Both the position numbers and the translations under genes were made by a program. A DNA stretch of 64,000 bases, taken from the NCBI GenBank assembly GCA_905221605.1, contig CAJNDS010002492.1:126001-190000 (forward strand), written 5' to 3'. Source of the stretch: Symbiodinium natans (Eukaryota > Sar > Dinophyceae > Suessiales > Symbiodiniaceae). This document shows, in pieces, positions 33,101 through 43,527 of the stretch. The notes under the pieces were generated by a model. It did no database searches. It was given only the letters and a program-made list of their open reading frames with translations, and had not been told where the DNA came from. The stretch's first letter is position 1, and each line of letters starts with the position of its first letter.

Positions 33101-34414
33101 TCAGGGGTCCTTGAGGGTTGCGGAGAGGTGCACCACCTCTTTTCCGCCGGCGGGGCGGCTGATTCCATGCTTGGAAACAACACCCTCCGACATCTTCTTG
33201 GCGTACTCGTCGCCGACAAGAAGACGGCGCATCTCATCCACGTAAAAGGGAAGCCATCGGTCGAAGAAAGCATCAATCATGGACACTCCGAAGCTTGCAG
33301 CACGGTCAAGTTGCAAGGGGGAGCGAGGGACGACAAGCCACATGGGATGTTCTCCGCCATGTCTCTTCTCAGGCTGAGATGGTTCTCCAGAGGAGATGGA
33401 AGCCTCCACATATCCGGTGTAAAGGTGGTAGGGATTGTTATACCACAGCATGACTCGATACACCGGGAGCTGTGCACTGTTGGACACCGTCAGATAGTTC
33501 CGGTCACGTAACTCCGTGGTACCCAACTCCAAGGCATGCGTGGTGTGCACAAGGAGGTAGAATCCATAAGGCTTACCGCCTGCCCCCGCCTGCATCCCCA
33601 AGGCGTAGTGGCGTCCCGGGGGTGGGTACGGGTAGTGAGGCACGAATGGCCATTGGTCCACACGATTCTGAAGGTCATCGGCTTGGCGACATCGGGATAT
33701 GAGTTGTCGGGAAGCTAGGGTGACCCTGTCGATGGGGAGATCTTGCAGACTCGTGGAGATCTGCTGCACGAAGCGCTCCTCCAAGTTGTACAGCAAGGGG
33801 TTGGTGTTGATGTAGTACTTGCACCAAGGAACTATGATAATCATGAATGCAAGCTGTCCTGTTGCTTCCAGCACCCCATGCCTCTGCACTTGGCCAACAA
33901 GGGCCACAAGCGCGTCGGTCAAGTGGAACAACACGAAGGGACCGCTGTGGTGAGGACGAATCACCTCCCAGCTGGCCTGGTACCTGACCTGGCACGTTAG
34001 CGACCTGCCGAGAAACCATGGTAGACCGAAGATGTAGTACATGGTGCAATCGGAAAGATACACGATCAGCGCCAACAGGATGTATACAACAAGGAAAGGC
34101 AAACACAACACTGAGAGACTTCTTCGGCTGGTCAGAGACTCGGTTTTGGGAGGCAGCGAACTGCCGAAGCATTTGGTTACCACCACAACAGGGAAGGATG
34201 CCACAAGCAGAGGCAGAGCAAACAACAAACCCTTGATGGCCAACCAAATATAGCTTGTGATGAGGCAGTAGAGGTCCGTGCAGCCCAAACTTGCATCAAC
34301 CTCACACTCTTGATCCTGGCTGTGATCCTGCTTGCTGGCCTTCAACTCGAGGGCGTGCTTTATCTGCTCAGCTGTTTCGCCATTGCATGGATTCGGGCCG
34401 GCCAATGAGGCCAT
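33101..34414 (-). CDS. Unrecognised 437-residue multi-pass membrane protein
   Basis: An open frame of 437 codons. Residues about 50-83 (LAIKGLLFALPLLVASFPVV), 98-120 (LPFLVVYILLALIVYL), 157-176 (FVLFHLTDALVALVGQV) and 186-203 (LAFMIIIVPWCKYYI) are candidate membrane segments. The C-terminal half (from about residue 205) is soluble and contains YPYPPPGRHYALGM and MIDAFFDRWLPFYVDEMRR. No family is recognised and no known catalytic motif was seen. Telomeric tracts follow the ATG on the upstream side (34427-34470), so the true start may lie in an earlier exon. Ends HLSATLKDP, TGA. Frames on the plus strand here are shadows. Confidence 0.8.
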   Translation of the reverse strand: MASLAGPNPCNGETAEQIKHALELKASKQDHSQDQECEVDASLGCTDLYCLITSYIWLAIKGLLFALPLLVASFPVVVVTKCFGSSLPPKTESLTSRRSLSVLCLPFLVVYILLALIVYLSDCTMYYIFGLPWFLGRSLTCQVRYQASWEVIRPHHSGPFVLFHLTDALVALVGQVQRHGVLEATGQLAFMIIIVPWCKYYINTNPLLYNLEERFVQQISTSLQDLPIDRVTLASRQLISRCRQADDLQNRVDQWPFVPHYPYPPPGRHYALGMQAGAGGKPYGFYLLVHTTHALELGTTELRDRNYLTVSNSAQLPVYRVMLWYNNPYHLYTGYVEASISSGEPSQPEKRHGGEHPMWLVVPRSPLQLDRAASFGVSMIDAFFDRWLPFYVDEMRRLLVGDEYAKKMSEGVVSKHGISRPAGGKEVVHLSATLKDP

Positions 34415-34675
34415 TTCAGCAAAAGCCTAAACCCTAAACCCTAAAGCCCAAACAAACCCTAAACCCTAAACCCCCCGGCTCTGCTGGCGGCTGAATCCTG
34501 GGCCCCAGGCCCCAAGCCCTAAACCCTGTTTGTCCGCCCAATCGGATCTCGCAAAAGATCAAAGGTCTTGAAGCCAGAGGCTGACGTCCCAATTCGTGCC
34601 AAGGCTGTCTGAAGCCTCCCAGTGCACTCCCCCCCCCCCCCCCCAAAAAAAAAAAACAAACTCAACCCTAAACCC

Positions 34676-35140
34676 TACATCCTAAACCGCGATTTTGCGT
34701 TGTTCCCCTGCAGACCGAGCTGTCAGCTGACAGAACCTTGTGGACCTATACGTCTTGGACGCAGATGTCGCAAAGACTTCGTGGTCTTCGCCTACACCCC
34801 AAGCGCTCGCAGGCCTGTCGTAATGCTGGGTCGCAGTGTAGACTGCCAGTAGCTTCTCCTGGCTGGCTGGGCGTGGCTTAAACACCTCTAGGCTAAGTTG
34901 CCTCATAAGCCCTAAGCCGTAGGTCGTCAGGCATAGGGTCCCTCGAGGCTCATCTTGGCCTTACCTGGGACTCTATTTACCTACAGTTTCGTGGTAACTA
35001 CCCGTCATTGCTAGGTATAACCCATAAAACTGTAGGTAAAGAGGGTCCCAGGTACAAGTTGAGCCCAAGTCTCCTTGAGGTTGTCCATGCTTTGGGACAC
35101 GAACTCCGGAAACGTTGTGCCTGCCACGTGATCTGTCCAC
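34676..35140 (-). CDS. Small spliced gene fragment, unrecognised
   Basis: Three minus-strand pieces share a frame. 35054-35135 reads TTFPEFVSQSMDNLKETWAQ; 34928-34963 reads AKMSLEGPYA; 34684-34905 reads LSLEVFKPRPASQEKLLAVY and continues to AGEQRKIAV. The first two are separated by the inverted-repeat element at 34973-35053: splicing from GTACCTGGG to the AG before GCCAAG gives WAQLAKMSLEG in frame. The family is not recognised. Further exons probably exist above 35.2 kb. Confidence 0.5.
34973..35053. mobile_element. CCTGGGAC family element, single internal unit
   Basis: ACCTGGGACTCTATTTACCT and AGGTAAAGAGGGTCCCAGGT are inverted ends. One copy of the internal unit is present (GGTAACTACCCGTCATTGCT). 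It sits between exons of a minus-strand gene. Confidence 0.78.
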
Positions 35141-36834
35141 AGATGTGGGTGAGAAAGGGCTTTGGGGATTTAAGGGGGGTGTATGGTGACCTCAAAAACG
35201 GCCCCTAAGCCCTAAGCCCTAAACCCTAAACGGCCAAGGCCTCCACCATACAGCTCACAACATCACAACAGAAGGTGGCCCTCATCCCCGGACGCCCCAA
35301 CCCCAAACTACGTCCTGTTGCAACGAGTCCCCAACATGTTGCACTCGTGACAGCACGGTTTAGGGTTTGGGGTTTGGGGTTTAGGGTTTAGGGTTTAGCC
35401 TACTAAAATCACTCAGCCCCTGACACCCCAAACCTCAGTCATCAAACCCAACTGATATTCCCCTGAACCCACACACTTTAACACCCGAACTGCCCTAAAA
35501 CCCTCCCCAAACCCCCCCCCCCCCCCAGAATCTCCCAGGCACGCCTGGCTCCATCTCCGGCAGCGCCTGGGCTTTGGGGGCTTAGCTTTTTTGTGTCCAC
35601 CAAGCAGACTGCGGCCTAAGGTTGAAGAGTTGAGGGTTTGGGGGTTTCTTGGTTTAGGCTTAGGGGGCGCGCGCATGCGCGCGCGAGAACACCGCAGGAC
35701 GCCAAAGACCGACATTTTGGGGTTTGCGGTTTAGCTTCTATTTTTTTTGGTGAGGGGGGGTTTGGGGTTTTGGGCTTTCGGGGGTTTAGAGCCTGCTCAA
35801 GACTTCTAGGGCCACCACGACGGCTCAAAGCAGTCTATTGCCATTACGTTGTGGATGTTAACCAAGACACATCTTATCTCGACCCAGGAGTCACCGGAAA
35901 GGGTTTAAAGGGGCTTATAAGGGAAAACCCAAGAAAAAAAACAGGGAATAAGGGCCTTCCCTGGCTCCTAGTGACACTTGCTACTCTTTATCATGATGTA
36001 AAAGGCCTCGCCTTCCCAACGCATGGACTGAAGCCTACTTCTGCTTAGTCCTGTCCTAGCTGCGCCCTGTCCATTTTGAGGGGTCAAGCGTAAAAAACCC
36101 TAAACCCTAAACCCTAAACCCTAAACACAGAAACAAGCCGCGAAACGGGTGTCAGATGCAACATCTGCCGACCCCCATAGACTTGGAATCTGCCAAGCGG
36201 CAGTTGCAGGACACTGTCCGCTGATGCGCGCCATGCCCAACGGCAGAAAGAGAGTAGATTAGGCTCACGACTCGTCTCGTAGGAGCCTTTGCTGTTTGTT
36301 CCGTTCGCTGCTGCAGACCTGCTGCATGTACTAATTATGGGCGTTGTCAGCTGCCATGCTGCACTGCTGCCACACTGCAATGAGAACAGATGACTAAACA
36401 TAGTTTTGTGGAGAACCCATGGTCACGACAGTGAATGACTCGTGAATCTCAAGAAACAAAACCACTTGAACCTGCCAGAATCCGGAACCGCTCAAGTGCG
36501 CCAGTGCCGAATCGCCCTCACAGTCATTTGGCAACCATAGACACAGAATCTGCCACACTGTCACATACTGTCACCATACCACCAGCACGCAAAACGCCTG
36601 GCATCGGGCCACAAACCCAACATAACTGTCCTCGAAGACGCCCACGTGCCTGCAAGGGCACGGACGCATTCCCCGAATCCTAAACCACCACAAACCGATC
36701 GACCATGAAAGAAATCCTAAACCCTAAACCCTAAACCCTAAACCCTAAAACCCTAAACCCTAAACTCTAAACCCTGAAACCCTAAACCCTAAACTCTAAA
36801 CCCTGAAACCTTCTCAACCAGCCATTTCAGGGCG

Positions 36835-37115
36835 TGAGGACCACAGAACCTTGGCATGCACTCAGGTCTCCTGAGGATGGCGAAAGCTGCCATGACATGT
36901 CGGGTTTAGGGCAATACGGCAATAGGGTAATAGGGTCATAGGGTAAGAGGGAAATAGGGTAAGAGGGGAGTAGGGTAGTAGGGTAGTAGGGTTTAGGGTT
37001 TAGGACATGTCAATGTCATGCCGAGCTGCTTCTTGGGGCGAAGGATCTGAGGATTTTGGATGATTTCGGGCCCAGGGTCGTGGCTGCTACAAGTCCGCAG
37101 CGTGCGCTAACCCCT
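36835..37115 (+). CDS. Plus-strand exon pair joined across a telomeric intron
   Basis: Left of the tract: NLGMHSGLLRMAKAAM. Right: CHAELLLGAKDLRILDDFGP then RVVAATSPQRAL. Removing GACATGTC plus the tract up to TTTAG (GA-AG, 36894-37003) gives AAMTCQCHAELLLG in frame. The protein is unrecognised. A minus-strand frame is also partly open but lacks an AG in a matching position. Confidence 0.42.
36894..37011 (+). repeat. Telomere-related intron flanked by GACATGTC
   Basis: GACATGTC lies at 36894-36901 and 37004-37011. Between them are TTTAGGG units and degenerate GGGTAATA or GGGTAGTA units. The tract ends in TTTAG directly before the second copy, giving GA-AG boundaries. Confidence 0.75.
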
Positions 37116-37233
37116 AGACCCTAGACCCTACACCCTAAACCCTAGACCCTAAACCCTAAACCCTAAACATGTTGCCAATGTAGCCATGGTGAGGTTCCTC
37201 GTAGGCACCGTCCACGCTTCTGCTTCAGTGTCC

Positions 37234-37410
37234 CTGTAACCCCAGTTACCTACAGTTTAGTAGCAATGACAGGGTTTAGGGTTTAGGGCTATGACCCCTT
37301 AGTTAGTCAAAGACGACTGTAGCCCTAAACCCTAACCCAAACTGTCTAGAAAAAAGACCTGAATAAGGAGCTGTAGCCCATATAAAACTCTGGGTAAGTT
37401 GGGGTTACAG
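37234..37410. mobile_element. CCTGGGAC-related element with inverted ends CTGTAACCCC/GGGGTTACAG
   Basis: Left end CTGTAACCCCAGTTACCTAC; right end GGGTAAGTTGGGGTTACAG. The interior carries TTTAGTAGCAATGAC and two short telomeric tracts, so telomeric repeat has inserted into or grown within it. Confidence 0.65.
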
Positions 37411-37632
37411 GTCTCCGACTAAGACAGAGCCGCTGCCTGGTAGTGAGAGTCTGGTCGAAGTCAAACCTGGGTTTAGGGTTTAGGGTTTGGGGTTTAGGGG
37501 GTTTAGGGGGTTTACCTTAAGAACCCCAAAAACCTACCTTTTTTTCGTAGGCTCTTCTTCCAAGGCCTATGATGGGCTTCTTAGGAGACCTAGCTACCAA
37601 AAACAAAGGCTTTGGAGGACTCTTGTAAGGGA

Positions 37633-37810
37633 TGGTAGGGTTTAGGGTTTAGGGTTTAGGGTTTAGGGTTTAGGGTTTAGGGTTTAGGGTTTAGGGTTTA
37701 GGGTTTAGGGTTTAGGGTTTAGGGTTTAGGGTTTAGGGTTTAGGGTTTAGGGTTTAGGGTTTAGGGTTAGGGTTTAGGGTTTAGGGTTTAGGGTTTAGGG
37801 TTAGGGTTTA
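37633..37810. repeat. Long pure TTTAGGG tract
   Basis: About 25 consecutive TTTAGGG units with two TTAGGG units near the end. Neighbouring sequence shows no exon I can support. Confidence 0.92.
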
Positions 37811-38171
37811 CAGCCTCGGTTGGCCCCTAGCCTTACTAGCGCAACAAGATCAACAAGTTCTTACCATCAGTATTCCCTTAAAAATGTGTTTGTATACATG
37901 TGTAATATAGGCGCCGTAATAATTAGAACAGGGTTTTGGGGGTTCTCCTAGTACAAATATACAGGGACCCTAAGGGAATACTATTAGCAAGTATTCCGAC
38001 CCCCGTATTATGCAGCTGCTTTTCTCCTCTATCTCTCCCTGTCCGTTCTTCCAAATCTTCTGCGTGCATAAGCTCAGGAAGGAGCCCCGGCCACGAGGGC
38101 CAAGCGGACAGGTCCAAGATTTTCAGGGGTTTAGGGTTTAGGGTTTAGGGTTTAGGGTTTAGGGTTTAGGG

Positions 38172-38315
38172 TTCTCACTCTCTCTCCTCCCTCTCCTTCT
38201 TCATGCGCTTCTGGCCTCGTGCCATGACCCCCCGCATAAGGCTGCGACACAGCCACAGCTGCCGGAGAAGATGACGCTTTAGCACCTTGTGCTCGGAAAC
38301 ATGCCCTGGGTTCTT
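38172..38315 (-). CDS. C-terminal exon of an unrecognised basic protein
   Basis: Reads KVLKRHLLRQLWLCRSLMRG, then VMARGQKRMKKEREERE and a stop. The end is strongly basic and helical. A telomeric tract (38126-38170) lies directly downstream on this strand. The upstream exons were not identified. Confidence 0.45.
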
Positions 38316-38436
38316 CAGTTCAGGAACTTCGGGTTTAGGGTCCAGGGTTTAGGGTTTGGGGTTTGGGGGTTTAGGGTTCATGAGACACAAGAATAGTGGT
38401 CATATGAAGATATGAAGAATGAGATGCTGCCCTGTT

Positions 38437-38804
38437 AGATGGCAACTTGCTTTCACTTCCTCGACGCGGGGCAGTCAGACACACTCGACATGCAACCAGG
38501 CCTCCCCTTTCCAGTAGTACAAGATGCCTAAGATGGACCCGTAAGACCACCTGAAAAATATTCCTATAGATTATCCTCTTAAACTCAATAATTAAGGGAC
38601 ATGATAACATGTCCCCAGGGCCTGCCTAGATTCAAAAGAGAGCAGCGAGATTGGACAGCAACGGCTGATGTTACAGCTACCACGCTTTGACACTGCAGAC
38701 AGGAGCGTTCTCAGTTTGTTGTGCTCTGGCGGAGACCTGTTAGCCGGCAAATCCACAAACGAACATGTTTATCTTTGCTCCCTTCAAGCTGCTAAGTCTG
38801 TGTG
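38437..38804 (+). CDS. Plus-strand two-exon candidate split by an inverted-repeat element
   Basis: Exon 38437-38528 reads CFHFLDAGQSDTLDMQPGLP and ends near VVQDA. Exon 38641-38804 reads SSEIGQQRLMLQLPRFDTAD and ends QAAKSV, TGA. Between them lies a GGATGG...GGGCCT family element (38528-38630). The minus strand has stops here. No family is recognised. It is one of the few plus-strand candidates. Confidence 0.4.
38528..38630. mobile_element. GGATGGCCC...GGGCCTA family element
   Basis: CTAAGATGGACCCGTAAGAC, CTGAAAAATATTCCTATAGA and CCCCAGGGCCTGCCTAG match the family. It separates two plus-strand exon candidates. Confidence 0.62.
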
Positions 38805-39261
38805 ACTCAAGTCACCCCCACGAGTAGAGATCCGAAGGCGGTATGTGATGCGGGGTCTCCATCCACACTCATGGGCGACCTCCCTGAACAACTGACAACT
38901 TCTTCCCTGAAACCCTAGTGCTAAACCTTTCATTGCATCTGGGCTATGATGTCCTGGCCGGAAAGTCTCAGCAACACCCTCAAACCCTACACCCCAAAAA
39001 AAACCCTAAACCCTAAACCCTGAACCCTAACTGAAATGGACACAAGAGCTGGATGGAGTCTTGCATCCCAGTCTGACTGCCCAACGCCCCGGGCCATAAG
39101 CCAACCGCTACCCAGGGTTTCATAAAAAACTTTGCCTTTCGCCTTTTCATCAGGGCATGGTTTAGGGTTCTTGGTTGAGGGTTGAGGGCCGTATACACCT
39201 ATAAACCCTAAACCCCCTAAGCTGTGGTCGGGGCGAGGCAGCGAGACCAGCTGCTTAGTTG

Positions 39262-39480
39262 CTAAGCGGGATTCTGCTCCGGTGACTGCCCCAGTACCGT
39301 GCTAGCTCTCCTGCTCTGAAATCCTCGCATGCAGGACTTTGGCCTCAAAAGCTGTGACTTAATGACAGAGGTGTACCACAGGTGTTGCAGTTCTTCTGCT
39401 GTAATCATGACGGCGGCGGGGAGCTTGGAGCAGGCTTGTGCTAGGCACACGTGGGCAAGAAATCTCTTTATGTCTAGCTA
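39262..39480 (-). CDS. Unrecognised exon candidate
   Basis: Open minus-strand stretch reading LAQACSKLPAAVMITAEELQ then HLWYTSVIKSQLLRPKSC. No family is recognised. It may be a further exon of the 41.7-39.0 kb minus-strand cluster. Confidence 0.4.
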
Positions 39481-39849
39481 AAGAAGGCTAGTGCTAGCCC
39501 TTCAGAGCATCCGGCAAGGCTGTGACATGCCTCAAACCTCAGGTGAATAAGCTGGTTTAGTCTTGGGCTGAGGAATTCGAATAAACCCATGCTGCGGAAG
39601 CATTCACGGCTGCGCACGTCCTTCTCACCAGAATAAAGGGTGGGCAAGGTGTCCCAAGGCCTGCCTGCATGCTCACGTACAACCTAAACCCTAAACCCCA
39701 AAACACGACACCCTGAACCCTGAACCCTAAACCCCAAACCCTAGACCCGCACTGCACTCTCAATCCTCACAAGCAAGCCCGGGAGGTGTAGTGGACCACC
39801 TCCCCGCCCCCCTAGTCTACCCCGAGGCTTCTGGCGGACCTCGTGGCAT

Positions 39850-40212
39850 CTAAAACATTAGCAACCCTACCGTTGCTTCGGTGACCTGGTGGAGGGGCCA
39901 GGGAGGAATCATGGTGGCCCAACCCAACAGCTCTAAGGAGTCTGTAAGATCATCCCACATTGTTGCAGGCTGTCTCGTAGGAGCCATCTGCCACTCAAGC
40001 TCGGCCCCCCCGGCCCCAGAAAGCGTGTCCCTTTGCGAGGGTATTGTAGCCCGTGGGCGGGGAGGACATGTCAACTCCCCTGCCTGCCCAATCTCTGGCA
40101 AGAGCAGCAAGCAGGCTTCGCCAACATATGCAAGTCCAGAAGGGTCTAGGGGTTTGGGGAGCTTTGGGTTCATCTCAGGGAAGCAACAAAGACACAGCTT
40201 CTGCTCTTGCAA
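39850..40212 (-). CDS. Unrecognised exon candidate
   Basis: Minus-strand open frame of 120 codons. The C-terminal half (ELEWQMAPTRQPATMWDDLT, then LELLGWATMIPPWPLHQV) has the most protein-like composition. The plus strand is also open across 39881-40234, so strand choice rests on composition and on agreement with its neighbours. Confidence 0.42.
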   Translation of the reverse strand: MQEQKLCLCCFPEMNPKLPKPLDPSGLAYVGEACLLLLPEIGQAGELTCPPRPRATIPSQRDTLSGAGGAELEWQMAPTRQPATMWDDLTDSLELLGWATMIPPWPLHQVTEATVGLLMF

Positions 40213-40294
40213 TGCGAGATCTGCAGGTACCTAGCGAAGACTGCCGGGAACCAGGCCATAGTATGCTGACTTATCACAGCTTCTCCTGAATTCA

Positions 40295-40516
40295 TCACAG
40301 CTCTAGGATGCTCCACTCTTTCACCTCAGTCATACGGCCTGTTCCACAAGATTGCCGCCAAGGCCATTTTGCGCGTAGCAATCTCGGGATCCCATGCAGA
40401 TACTTCAGGAAAACTAGGGAAAGTGTGTGAAGCCGCTGGAAACGGACCTTGGACTGCTCGTGCTCTTCTCTGGCCCAAAATTTTCGCAACAAGGATCCAG
40501 GTAGCTCTTCAGTCAC
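40295..40516 (-). CDS. Unrecognised exon candidate
   Basis: Open frame with protein-like composition: LPGSLLRKFWAREEHEQSKV followed by RLHTLSLVFLKYLHGIPRLL. Positively charged and helical. The function is unknown. It probably joins the neighbouring minus-strand exons across non-coding sequence at 40213-40294. Confidence 0.45.
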   Translation of the reverse strand: MTEELPGSLLRKFWAREEHEQSKVRFQRLHTLSLVFLKYLHGIPRLLRAKWPWRQSCGTGRMTEVKEWSILEL

Positions 40517-40577
40517 CCTAGGCTCTCAGCTCATCCCAAGGGATGGCGGCCGAAAACCCACAACCGCTCACACCCTT

Positions 40578-40670
40578 CTAGGGTTTAGGGTCTAGGGTTT
40601 AGGGTTTAGGGTTTAGGGTTTGGGGTTTGGGGTTTGGGGTTTGGGGTTTGGGGTTTGGGGTTAAGGGCTT
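40578..40670. repeat. Telomere-like tract with TTTGGGG block
   Basis: A few TTTAGGG units, then about seven identical TTTGGGG units, a variant block distinct from those elsewhere. Confidence 0.85.
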
Positions 40671-41070
40671 ACACTCCTGAGTTGAAGAGACACTGAGGAA
40701 GGCCCAAGGCCCCTGCCAGTAGCTCTCCTAAGCTATCGCAATGTCGGTGCCAGCAGGTCTTCGGCGACTACCCGCGTGCTGCCTAACTAGACAGACGAAT
40801 AAGCCCTAAACCCTAAACCCTAAACCCTAAACCCTAAACCCTTCTGCTGCCGGGCTGCTTCAGTAAGCCGGGGTAAGTTTCCCAGTATCGATGCTCGACT
40901 CTGGGCTTGCACCTCTTCCCTGAACCCTTACAGGCGCCTCATTGCTCTGCAGAGCCAGGTACTAGGAACCACATCAATCAGCAAGACTATGCCAAGTCTC
41001 TTACACACCTCTCACACAGGCTGTCTTGCAGAAGTAGTACCGAAAACAGGAGCCACAACACAGACCAACA

Positions 41071-41667
41071 TCAACCAGGCTGGTCATCAGGTCCGTGGAG
41101 CCGCTGGAGCACACTCAACTGTTCACTGCGCCTTTGCTCCTTAAGTGCCTGTCTCTCCCTGGCGTGGCGTTTAGTGTAGGGCCACCACCAGACACAGTTG
41201 TTGGCATTGCTAGTTTCTTGATCCACGCGAATGTCATCCACCATAGGTGCTGCAACGCCCGCTGTTGTGGGGCTCACCGCTGTGATTGGCTCGCCATGTT
41301 GAACTTGTCTCCTTAGCGGCTCAATGGTTTGCACCCGCTCTGCCATCTGCCCCTCGATTTGCTGCAGGGTGATTGTATACGATTTTTGTAGGGTTGCCAT
41401 GATGGTCTCGAAGGCGGGTCGGGTCAAGACGTCAACTTCGGTTTGGCAATCAATGCTGGCAGCTGGAAGCTTCCTCTGAGGATCTGCCCCATGCAAAGGC
41501 ACGTTCTCACTGCGATTGGGACTCGAAACCCTAAACCCTAAACTACTAAACCACTGACCTATGCCTATACCCCACTTCCCATGCCTGGACAGCTGCTGAC
41601 ACCTCTCCGACGGGAACAGGGCGTGGTATCGTCTGCGATCGAGTAAGACAAACAGTAAAGGATGCAT
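41071..41667 (-). CDS. Unrecognised exon pair with helical, glutamine-rich stretch
   Basis: An open frame of 198 codons interrupted by a short telomeric tract at 41527-41545, which is probably an intron. The lower exon (41071-41525) contains AFETIMATLQKSYTITLQQI and MAERVQTIEPLRRQV, a likely coiled coil, then VWWWPYTKRHARERQALKE. The upper piece reads LLFVLLDRRRYHALFPSERC. No family is recognised. It lies on the same strand as further exon candidates at 40295-40516 and 39850-40212 and may belong with them. Confidence 0.5.
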   Translation of the reverse strand: MHPLLFVLLDRRRYHALFPSERCQQLSRHGKWGIGIGQWFSSLGFRVSSPNRSENVPLHGADPQRKLPAASIDCQTEVDVLTRPAFETIMATLQKSYTITLQQIEGQMAERVQTIEPLRRQVQHGEPITAVSPTTAGVAAPMVDDIRVDQETSNANNCVWWWPYTKRHARERQALKEQRRSEQLSVLQRLHGPDDQPG

Positions 41668-42237
41668 GTGCTGGGTGTATAGGACAATGTAGGACCTACC
41701 CTTTGTTCCTCAACCCTAAGCCCTAACCCTAAACCCTAAACCCCAAACCACTTGTACTGTAAACTACTGTGAGCCTTCTCGATCTGAGCCGCGCGATGCT
41801 AACTGATGAAGTGGCCTTGACCAATAGAAGTCGCAATGCCCGGAGGAAAGTAAAGTAAGCACTCAAAAGCCGCCACTTAACACGCAAAACGAGTTACATT
41901 CCGCAACTACAGCTCAGATCCCGATAAAGCTGCTCATGGCTTTAGGGCAACCCTAAACCCTAAACCCTACACCCCAAACCCCAAACCCTAAACCCTAAAA
42001 TTTCTTCCACGGCTTTGTGACACTCGCAAGGCGCACCCATGAAAACGCGGGGAGGAAACCCCAAACCCCAAACCCCAAACCCTAAACCCTAAACCCTAAA
42101 CCCTAAACCCTAAACCCTAAACCCTAGCTGCCCCAACTCCACTCCAAGGTTTCCCATGCGTGCGCCCCGCCGCGGCTCAAGCGCGCAAAATCAGGTCATC
42201 AGGCAGGCGAGGCTCGGAAGAGTTGCGACCGACGGCT

Positions 42238-42304
42238 GGCAAGAGCACAGGGGTTCAGGGTTCAGGGTTTAGGGTTTAGGGCAAGAGCACAGGGGTTCAG
42301 GGTT
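42238..42304. repeat. Telomeric tract flanked by a 25-base direct repeat
   Basis: A 25-base sequence beginning GGCAAGAGCACAGGGG occurs at 42238-42262 and 42280-42304, with two TTTAGGG units between. The 3' part of the repeat itself contains TTCAGGG variants. Confidence 0.8.
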
Positions 42305-42550
42305 GAGAGGTAGGCTCTTGAGTACATGGGACAGCCACCTCAGCCGCGTGCTGCGCCGCCAACTCCAACCACACCAGGTTGAAATGCCCAGCTGCTGCAT
42401 GTCATGTGTCCCTAACCCCTAAACCCTAAACCCTAAACCTGAAACCCTAAACCTGCTTGGCCTCGGGTGCCGGATGCCATCGAAGCATCCTCCCTGACAC
42501 AGCATCCGCAAGCTTTCGAACATTCCCCCCAATTTTATGAGATGTAACAT

Positions 42551-42642
42551 TAGGATGGCCCTTCAAACCCTCTGAAAAATATTCCTAAATATGGTCCTCT
42601 TCAACCCAATAAAGGAAAATATAAAATATCCCAAGGGCCTAC
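42551..42642. mobile_element. GGATGGCCC...GGGCCTA family element
   Basis: TAGGATGGCCCTTCAAACCC, TCTGAAAAATATTCCTAAAT and ATATCCCAAGGGCCTACA. A well-preserved copy, with no exon recognised nearby. Confidence 0.66.
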
Positions 42643-43286
42643 AGAATAGCTAAACAAATAGTAGTAGCTGGCCCACGGCAGGTTTGGAAATGCAATCAGC
42701 CGGGGTTGCAAAAGCTGAGGTGCTGCTCGTGGCAAGTCACAGGCGCTGAGCGCACAGCAACCTTCACTCGACGAGCACTACACGGGAACGCCCTGACCAA
42801 TCGAAGGGCTTCAGACCCGCTTGAAATCCAAACGTAATCTGGGCTCTTGCCAAGGAGCTTCTACCAGGCTTCTGTCGTTAGTGTCTTTGGGTCCTCGCCC
42901 CTTCGAGAGATCCAAGAATCGTGGTGGAACAGGCAAAGTTGCCCGATGTCCGGTGTCGGAAACCCTAAACCCTCATAAGTCTAGATGTTGCAATCACTAG
43001 AGGCTACCCAGGATAAGCGAACTGAGCCCCCCCAAACCTGAAACAGATCCTAGGACCGGGCGCCCGCAGTCGGACGGACATACATCACATCATATGACCA
43101 GCGGCAGCCTACGACCAGCGGCACTCGTAGAAGGATGCTCTTCTCTACATATTAGTTAAGGGTTTAGGTTTAGGGTTTAGGGTTTAGGGTTTAGGGTTTA
43201 GGATGAAGGCCGGAACATCCAAAAGATCAGCTGGCCACCGTCTCAAGCACGCTGGCGCGTTGTGACTTATTATCCGCACCTGAACT

Positions 43287-43527
43287 CCAGGACGGGCTAT
43301 TTATGCCTTCTAACCCCTTCAAGGGCTATTATACCCTATAACCCCTTTTAAAGGGCTATGATACCTTCTAACCCTTTATTATACCCTATAACCCCTTTTA
43401 AAGGGCTATGATACCTTCTAACCCCTTTAAAAGGGCTATTATACCCTATAACCCCCTTTAAGAGGGCTATCATACCCTTTATAGGGTTGACTATGTGGAT
43501 TATGTAAGGCCGAATGGCCCATCCTGG
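43287..43527. mobile_element. CCAGGACGGGC family element with expanded internal repeat
   Basis: Ends CCAGGACGGGCTATTTATGC and CCGAATGGCCCATCCTGG are inverted. The interior (about 43305-43490) is a tandem array of units containing CTATTATACCCTATAACCCC and TTTAAAGGGCTATGATACCT. Confidence 0.72.

Noticed and set aside
33675-34247. A 190-codon minus-strand frame offset from the membrane protein
   Set aside because: It overlaps the 437-codon frame in another phase and lacks its regular membrane-segment pattern; a shadow.
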